Positions 6,379-12,200 of a DNA stretch of 23,998 bases are shown piece after piece. A model generated the notes under the pieces. The model searched no databases. It was not told the DNA's origin and saw only the letters and a list, made by a program, of their open reading frames with translations. The DNA is from a virus. The stretch is from the IMG/VR virus record IMGVR_UViG_3300025138_000350, positions 1-23,998 of that record, one strand, 5' to 3'. Made by a program: the position numbers and the translations under genes. The stretch's first letter is position 1, and each line of letters starts with the position of its first letter.

Positions 6379-6551
6379 TGCCCGGTAAGAAAAAAGGACT
6401 TTACGCCAATATTCACGCTAAAAGAGCCCGTATAAAAGCCGGTTCTAAAGAAAAAATGCGGAAACCCGGAGCAAAAGGTGCACCAACGGCGAAAGCTTTT
6501 AAAAATTCAGCTAAAACGGCAAAAAAAACACCCGTCAAACAAAAAAAATAG
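6378..6551 (+). CDS. Conserved very basic 57-residue phage protein (LYANIHAKR family)
   Basis: The ATG at 6378 overlaps the preceding stop, and TAG ends at 6551. The 57-residue product has 17 Lys, 3 Arg and one acidic residue. Its core GLYANIHAKRARIKAG, followed by KMRKPGAKGAP, is a pattern I know from small proteins conserved in T4-like cyanophages and other marine phages, usually annotated as hypothetical. The Lys/Ala tail (AKAFKNSAKTAKKTPVKQKK) resembles the disordered tails of histone H1-like proteins. The gene stands directly before the head-tail adaptor gene. A structural or DNA-condensing role is possible, but no function is established to my knowledge. Confidence 0.78.
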   Translation: MPGKKKGLYANIHAKRARIKAGSKEKMRKPGAKGAPTAKAFKNSAKTAKKTPVKQKK

Positions 6552-6560
6552 GTTTGTAAC

Positions 6561-7226
6561 ATGGCTGTTTCCGGAAGCACCGATTTTGAACTCGATGTTA
6601 CAGAGTACATCGAGGAAGCGTTTGAGCGTTGCGGCTTAGAAGTTCGCACGGGCTACGATTTAAAAACAGCAAAGCGATCCTTAAATTTATTGCTTGCAGA
6701 ATGGGCCAATCGTGGTCTAAATGCATGGACAATTAAACAAAATACACAAGCTTTAGTTGCTGAAGACGGGCTTTACACCTTAAACGCCAATATTATTGAT
6801 GTTTTATCTGTGGTCTGTCGAAGAGACGGAACAGATTATGCTCTTGAACGGCTCAGTAGAGACGAGTTCTTGTCAATTCCGAACAAAACGACGACGGGTC
6901 GACCTAATCAATTTTTCTTAGATCGTTTAACAACGCCTGTTTTAAAACTTTGGCCAATTCCAGAAAACGCTACAGATGTAATCATCTACGATGCTCTTAC
7001 ACGCATCGATGATGCAGATACTCCGACTAATACTCTTGCTGTTCCTTTTAGATTTTACCCCTGTTTAGCCGCCGGCTTGGCTTACTACATTGCTATTAAA
7101 AGAGCTCCTAATCGAATACAACTTCTAAAAGGTTTGTATGATGAGGAATTTGATAGAGCTATGTCAGAAGACCGCGATCGAGCGTCTTTTAATGTTGTTC
7201 CTGCACAGTCATACCATAGGAGCTAA
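6561..7226 (+). CDS. Head-tail adaptor-like protein (P22 gp4-type position)
   Basis: A 221-residue protein with features shared by podovirus head-completion/adaptor proteins. These are an N-terminal helix pair containing YIEEAFERCGLEVRTGYD, then KRSLNLLLAEWANRGLNAWT, followed by GRPNQFFLDR and KLWPIP, and a C-terminal helix pair (PCLAAGLAYYIAIKRAPNR, YDEEFDRAMSEDRDRASF). This combination is frequent in marine podovirus-like contigs and is placed between capsid and tail genes. The adaptor would bind the portal ring and receive the nozzle. SD is weak (AGG at 6550-6552), and the gene follows the basic-peptide genes by nine bases. Exact equivalence to P22 gp4 is inferred from position and pattern. 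Confidence 0.72.
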   Translation: MAVSGSTDFELDVTEYIEEAFERCGLEVRTGYDLKTAKRSLNLLLAEWANRGLNAWTIKQNTQALVAEDGLYTLNANIIDVLSVVCRRDGTDYALERLSRDEFLSIPNKTTTGRPNQFFLDRLTTPVLKLWPIPENATDVIIYDALTRIDDADTPTNTLAVPFRFYPCLAAGLAYYIAIKRAPNRIQLLKGLYDEEFDRAMSEDRDRASFNVVPAQSYHRS

Positions 7227-7228
7227 AC

Positions 7229-7531
7229 GTGTCTAAATTTGCTACTGGAAAAAGATCTTACGCAATATCTGATAGATCCGGGTTTAGGTATCGTTATCAG
7301 GATATGCGGAAAGAATGGAACGGGGCCCTAGTTGGAAAAGATGAGTTCGAAGCAAAACAACCACAATTAGGTCCTTTTCGTAAGGTTGTAGATGCTGAAG
7401 CGTTAAAAAATGCGCGACCAGACCGAGTCGAACCTTTGGATGTTTTTGTAGGTGTTCCTACAGTAGAACTACCTAATGTTTTGCCTTTGGCGGCTTTTTG
7501 CAGTGTTGGAACGGTTACGGTGACTACATGA
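7229..7531 (+). CDS. Conserved small virion protein, unknown function
   Basis: A 100-residue protein starting at GTG 7229, with AGGAG at 7218-7222. The first 70 residues are the conserved part: SKFATGKRSYAISDRSGFRY, RYQDMRKEWNG, VGKDEFEAKQPQLGP and KNARPDRVEPLDVF. I recall this pattern from small proteins beside neck/tail genes in cyanophages and pelagiphages. The final 30 residues (VPTVELPNVLPLAAFCSVG) are hydrophobic and beta-like. The stop overlaps the ATG of the next gene (ATGA at 7528-7531), which supports coupling with the adaptor. It is probably a head-tail joining component, but this is inferred from position only. Confidence 0.74.
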   Translation: MSKFATGKRSYAISDRSGFRYRYQDMRKEWNGALVGKDEFEAKQPQLGPFRKVVDAEALKNARPDRVEPLDVFVGVPTVELPNVLPLAAFCSVGTVTVTT

Positions 7532-8175
7532 GTTTTACATATTCTGAACTAAAAACAGCTTTACAAAATTATACCGAAAACGACGAAACAACTTTTGTAA
7601 ACACGTTACCGACTTTTATTCGCATTTGTGAAGAAAGAATTCTTAAAAGTGTACAATTAACACTTTTTATTAAAAATGCAACCGGTGCAACCATTTCCGG
7701 GCAAAAATTTTTAGCACAACCTACAGATTTTTTAGCGCCATTTTCATTAGCATTAACAAATTCTTCTGGGACAGAAGTTTTTTTAGATTTTAAAGATGTT
7801 GATTTTGTGCAAAGTTTTTCTCCAAGCAGTGAAACAGGCTTTCCACGTTACTATGCTTCTTTTGACAACGACAATTTTATTCTTTCGGCCAAACCCGATG
7901 CCGCTTATAGTGTAGAACTACACTACTATTATCGGCCAACAAGCCTTACTGCCGGCGCAGATAGTGGAACAACTTGGTTGAGTGAAAACGCAGAAGTTGC
8001 TTTACTTTATGGAAGTTTAATCGAGTGCTATACTTTCATGAAAGGTGAACCGGATTTGTTAGCTGTTTATGAAAAAAGATTTGTTGAAGCTATAAGCTCT
8101 CTTAAAATGCTAGGAGAGTCTAAACAGGTAACAGATGAGTATCGAACTGGAAAAGTAATTAGGCCAAAACAATGA
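7528..8175 (+). CDS. SU10-adaptor-like head-tail connector protein
   Basis: I start this protein (215 residues) at ATG 7528, which overlaps the previous stop; an ATG at 7498 would add 10 residues but lies deep in the upstream gene. The N-terminus MSFTYSELKTALQNYTENDE, then LPTFIRICEERILKSVQLTL and QPTDFLAPFSLAL, is the pattern I associate with the phage adaptor family typified by the podovirus SU10 adaptor. The middle is beta-rich (YYASFDNDNFILSAKPDA, ELHYYYRPTSL). The C-terminal helices contain EVALLYGSLIECYTFMKGEP and YEKRFVEAISSLKML. Two adaptor-like genes occur in this window (this and 6561), so they may form successive rings, or only one may be the true adaptor. Confidence 0.72.
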   Translation: MSFTYSELKTALQNYTENDETTFVNTLPTFIRICEERILKSVQLTLFIKNATGATISGQKFLAQPTDFLAPFSLALTNSSGTEVFLDFKDVDFVQSFSPSSETGFPRYYASFDNDNFILSAKPDAAYSVELHYYYRPTSLTAGADSGTTWLSENAEVALLYGSLIECYTFMKGEPDLLAVYEKRFVEAISSLKMLGESKQVTDEYRTGKVIRPKQ

Positions 8176-8468
8176 GTTTAAACGCGTGTATAGATTTGCC
8201 TCCGACCTACCAAGTAAGTGTAGAAACTGTTGACGGTCGTGGTTTTACTACCGCAGAAATTGCGGAAAGTTGCGCTTCTAAGATAGTAGAAGTTGCAGAT
8301 AATGCGGATCCTTTAGTAAAAGCACAAGCTTATGCGTTTAAAAATGACATTGTTAAAGTTATAGAATACTACATGAAAGAAGTTGTAAAAAGTGAACGAA
8401 CTACGATTTGCAACGCAATAACAAATGCAGGGCATAAAAATTTATCAGAATTAATTAGGAGACTTTAA
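8172..8468 (+). CDS. Conserved small helical phage protein, unknown function
   Basis: A 98-residue protein whose ATG overlaps the adaptor stop (ATGA at 8172-8175). After a short N-terminal strand (QVSVETVDGRGFTTAEIAES) it is mostly helical: KIVEVADNADPLVKAQAYAF, KNDIVKVIEYYMKEVVKSER and TTICNAITNAGHKNLSELIRRL. The order 'G-x-T, helix, A-x-A-F-K, helix, ER-T-T-I, G-H, L-IRR' matches, from memory, a small protein widespread in marine T4-like and T7-like phages that is annotated as hypothetical. No metal or catalytic motif is visible. It may be a virion protein or an assembly factor of the tail module. Confidence 0.75.
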   Translation: MSLNACIDLPPTYQVSVETVDGRGFTTAEIAESCASKIVEVADNADPLVKAQAYAFKNDIVKVIEYYMKEVVKSERTTICNAITNAGHKNLSELIRRL

Positions 8469-8469
8469 A

Positions 8470-8901
8470 ATGGCTTTTACCGGCAATTTTATGTGTACGA
8501 GCTTTAAGAAAGAATTATTAGAAGCCACGCACAATTTTAGTGCAAGTGGCGGCAATAGTTTTAAGCTTGCGTTGTACACAAATAGCGCGTCCTTTACTGC
8601 ATCAACGACGGCTTACACAACTTCTAATGAAGCTAGCGGAACTAATTACACTGCCGGGGGTGCGGCATTGACGAACATAGCACCAACGACAACGGGAACT
8701 ACAGCTTTTACTGATTTTGCAGATTTAACTTTTTCTAACGTAACAATTACTGCTCGTGGTGCGTTAATATATAACGATACTAATAGTGACAAGTCTGTAG
8801 TTGTGTTAGATTTTGGAGCAGACAAGACTGTAACAACTGGAGAGTTTAAAATAGTTTTCCCTACAGCGGATGCTACGAACGCAATAATTAGGATTGCATA
8901 A
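8470..8901 (+). CDS. Conserved beta-rich virion protein (MAFTGNFMCTSFKKELL family)
   Basis: A 143-residue protein with the N-terminus MAFTGNFMCTSFKKELLEAT, then FKLALYTNSASFTASTTAYT and SNEASGTNYTAGGAAL, a pattern common in tailed-phage structural proteins near the tail fibre. The second half is beta-strand (DLTFSNVTITARGALIYNDT, SVVVLDFGADKTV) ending TNAIIRIA. It probably folds as an immunoglobulin- or jelly-roll-like domain and may trimerise at a fibre or baseplate-like position; this is inference. AGGAG at 8457-8461 gives a good RBS. The stop TAA is followed by the next ATG (TAAATG), so the genes are adjacent without a gap. Confidence 0.76.
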   Translation: MAFTGNFMCTSFKKELLEATHNFSASGGNSFKLALYTNSASFTASTTAYTTSNEASGTNYTAGGAALTNIAPTTTGTTAFTDFADLTFSNVTITARGALIYNDTNSDKSVVVLDFGADKTVTTGEFKIVFPTADATNAIIRIA

Positions 8902-9213
8902 ATGGCAGATGCCCTTGTTTCATACAATGGATGGAACTCTGCTAGTCAGTCTTGGGGTTCTGGCGGATGGGGACAAAACACTCCGTTAGTGGCTTCTACA
9001 GCGTCTGTTGGAACGGCTGAAGCTTCTTTAAAATTTGAATTTTTTGCAACAGGTTTTGAAATTACAGCAGGTGTTAGTGGAGTTTCGGTTTGGGCAGACA
9101 TAAATCCAACTCCTAATAACAATTGGACAGCAACGACACCGAGTACAGGTAATAGTTGGACAGCAACGACACCGAATGCGGGTAATACTTGGACAAACAT
9201 AATAGCGGCGTGA
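8902..9213 (+). CDS. Small Trp/Gly-rich virion protein with C-terminal WTATTP repeats
   Basis: A 103-residue protein that starts right after the preceding stop. Residues 10-26 are Trp/Gly-rich (GWNSASQSWGSGGWGQNT), like the GWGxGxWGxNxWG segment in the 646-residue nozzle-like protein of this window. The middle is a beta segment (ASLKFEFFATGFEITAGVSG, VSVWADINP). The C-terminus has tandem 11-residue repeats N-[NS]-W-T-A-T-T-P-x-x-G and ends NTWTNIIAA. Similar W-T-x-x-T-P tails occur in small marine-phage structural proteins near fibre genes. It may connect to or support the fibre encoded next. No catalytic motif. Confidence 0.72.
   Translation: MADALVSYNGWNSASQSWGSGGWGQNTPLVASTASVGTAEASLKFEFFATGFEITAGVSGVSVWADINPTPNNNWTATTPSTGNSWTATTPNAGNTWTNIIAA
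9118..9207 (+). repeat. Tandem 33-base repeat encoding the WTATTP tail
   Basis: Two near-identical units and one diverged partial unit of 33 bases. The core TTGGACAGCAACGACACCGA occurs at 9122 and again 33 bases later. It encodes the 11-residue N-x-W-T-A-T-T-P-x-x-G repeat at the end of the 8902-9213 gene. Confidence 0.7.
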
Positions 9214-9222
9214 GGCTAAGAC

Positions 9223-12200
9223 ATGGCTAGTACATATACTACTAATACAGGAATAGAAAAACCGGGTACGGGCGAACAATCGGGTACTTGGGGTGATACT
9301 ACAAACACTAATTTCGATATTATCGATCAGGCTACTAATGGAATTGTATCCATTACGCTCAGTGCCACGGGATCTACGGGTTCTCCTAATGATTTACCTA
9401 TTACAAATGGTGCTTTGTCCAACGGTCGTAATCGCTTTATAGAATTTGTAGATGGTGGTGATATCGGCGGTACGGTTTATGTGCAATTGTCTCCCAATGA
9501 TGCTGAAAAAGTAGTCCACGTTAGAAACAGTTTGTCCGGTTCGCGATCCATATTAATATTCCAAGGCACTTACAATTCTAGTAACGATTTTGAGCTTGTA
9601 GCCGGGAAAGATTACACCCTTAAATTTGACGGTGGTGGCTCTGGGGCTACCGTAACGGACGTTAACAACAATTTAACGGTTACCGCGCTAGATGCGGGGA
9701 CGGTGGAGTTCGATTCTTTATCCGGGACAGGATCTGTTGCAGTTACAGACATCGTTGATGAAGACAACATGTCCTCTAACAGTGCTACTAAGTTAGCCAC
9801 CCAACAATCTATTAAAGCTTATGTTGATGCTCAAGTAGGAACAGTTGATACGCTTACAGAAATCTTGGCTAACGGTAACACAACAGCTACAGATCAAAAA
9901 ATACAGTTTCGTGATAGTGCTATATTTATAAATTCTAGCGCCGATGGTCAGCTAGACATAGTAGCTGATACAGAAATCCAAATAGCCGCTACAACAATTG
10001 ATATTAACGGCGCAATTAACGCTAGTGGTGAAATTATTGCCGCTAGTTTGGATATTAGTGGAAACATAGATGTTGATGGTACAACTAATCTAGACGTTGT
10101 AGATATAGATGGTGCTGTTGATATGGCGACTACACTTACCGTTGCCGGTAATGTAGATTTTAATGGTGACTTAGATGTTGATGGTACAACTAATCTAGAT
10201 GTTGTAGATATTGATGGCGCTGTTGACATGGCGACTACACTTACCGTTGCCGGTAATGTAGATTTTAATGGTGACTTAGATGTTGACGGCACTACAAATT
10301 TGGATGTTGTAGATATAGATGGCGCTGTTGATATGGCTTCTACGTTGACTCTAGCGGGCAATGCAGACTTTAATGGTGATTTAGACGTAGACGGTACAAT
10401 AGAATTCGATGCCCTATCTGGCACAGGGTCTGTTGCGGTTACAGACATTGCTGATGAAGATAACATGTCTTCTAACAGCGCAACTAAGCTTGCTACTCAG
10501 CAATCTATTAAGGCTTATGTAGACTCACAGGTTGGAACGGTTGATACCCTCGCTGAGATTTTGGCTAATGGTAATACTACTGGATCAACTGATATAGAAG
10601 TAACTTCCGCACAGAAAGTTCAATTCCGTGATTCAGCTATTTACATAAATTCTAGCACTGATGGACAGTTAGACATTGTTGCAGACACTGAGATTCAGAT
10701 AGCGGCTACAACCATTGATATTAATGGAGCTATCAACGCAAGCGGTGAGATTATCGCGGCCTCTTTAGATATTAGCGGCAACATAGACGTAGACGGCACA
10801 ACTAACCTTGATGTCGTGGACATCGATGGTGCTGTAGATATGGCTTCAACGCTTACTGTTGCAGGAGCTGTTACTGGTTCTAGTAGCTTTGCAACTGCGG
10901 CAGGAGGAACATTTACTACAGCATCTGGCAACGACTTAAACATTGTATATCCTGATTCTCGTTCATTATTTTTTAAAGAAGGCTCAACCACTACTCTTAC
11001 TCTGGACAATGCTCAAGGCGCTACATTCGCAGGGGATGTCACAATTCCTAGTAATATTATCCATGCAGGTGATACAAACACCTTTTTTGGATTTCACAGT
11101 AGTGATTTATTTAGAGTTACAACTGGTGGCGTAGGTAGGTTTGAAGTAAGTGATAGTGCTGTAATTATTAATGATTCTAGCCAAGACATGGACTTCAGAG
11201 TTGAGTCAAACGGCAACGCTAATATGCTGTTTGTGGATGGTGGTAATAATCGGGTTGGCGTGGGCACTGGGTCAGCGTTAGAGGTTTTACATGTTGCAGA
11301 CTCTAATCCAGTGGTAACAGTTTCTTCAACTAGCGTTGACCAAGCTATAAGATTGGAGCTTTATGAGCAGAAAAATGGCACAGCAGATTTAGGTGGTTTT
11401 TTTGAATACTCAGGGGCAAGTGCAAATTCATTACTTATAGGAACAACGCTTAACAGCACGGACACTACCCATATTACTTTACCAAGAGATGGCAGTGGTG
11501 CGGCTACGTTTAATTCTAGTGTGACTGTAGGTGGCGGAATAAGTATGCCCACCTCTATAAATCACGTAGGAGATACTGATACTAACTTTGGATTTCCTCA
11601 AAATGACCACATTAATTTTACAACTAATAATTTAGAAAGACTTAGATTATCTCCTGACTATACTGTATTTAATGATACAGGTGCAGACACTAACTTTATA
11701 GTTGAGTCTAGTGGTAATACGGCAATGCTGTTTGTTGATGGTGGTGAAGACCATGTAAACATCGGTACAACTTCTGATTTTGGAGATACCTTTAACGTAT
11801 CTGGCGCAGGACATTTTACTGCTAATGTAACATTATCACGACAAAGCAACGATACAGGCTCTACAGGTTTAGCTCTTGAAAAAACAAGAAGCACTTCTGT
11901 AAATGGTAACACTGTTGTACAAAACGGGGACCAATTAGGTTATGTAGCCTTCCGTGGAAATGATGGCGACCAGTTTATAGACGGAGCTTACGTTATTAGT
12001 TTTGTTGACGGTACTCCGGGCAATAATGATATGCCCACTAGTTTGCAATTCTGGACAACGGCAGATGGAGCAAGCTCACCTACTTCACGATTCCAAATAG
12101 CCGCAGACGGCTCTCTATCCACCCCAACCGCAGGAACCTCTAACGTCCGATTCGGTGTCAACGCAGGTAACAGCATTGCAAGCGGTGGTAATCACAATGT

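Noticed and set aside
10069-10383. Regular direct repeats resembling an array
   Set aside because: Units are contiguous, in frame and protein-coding; there are no unique spacers, so this is not a CRISPR array.
9948-10466. Long open frame on the - strand inside the fibre gene (about 172 codons)
   Set aside because: It mirrors the repeated codons of the + strand gene, has no RBS, and its product is a low-complexity Ser/Thr/Val/Pro repeat created by the repeat DNA.
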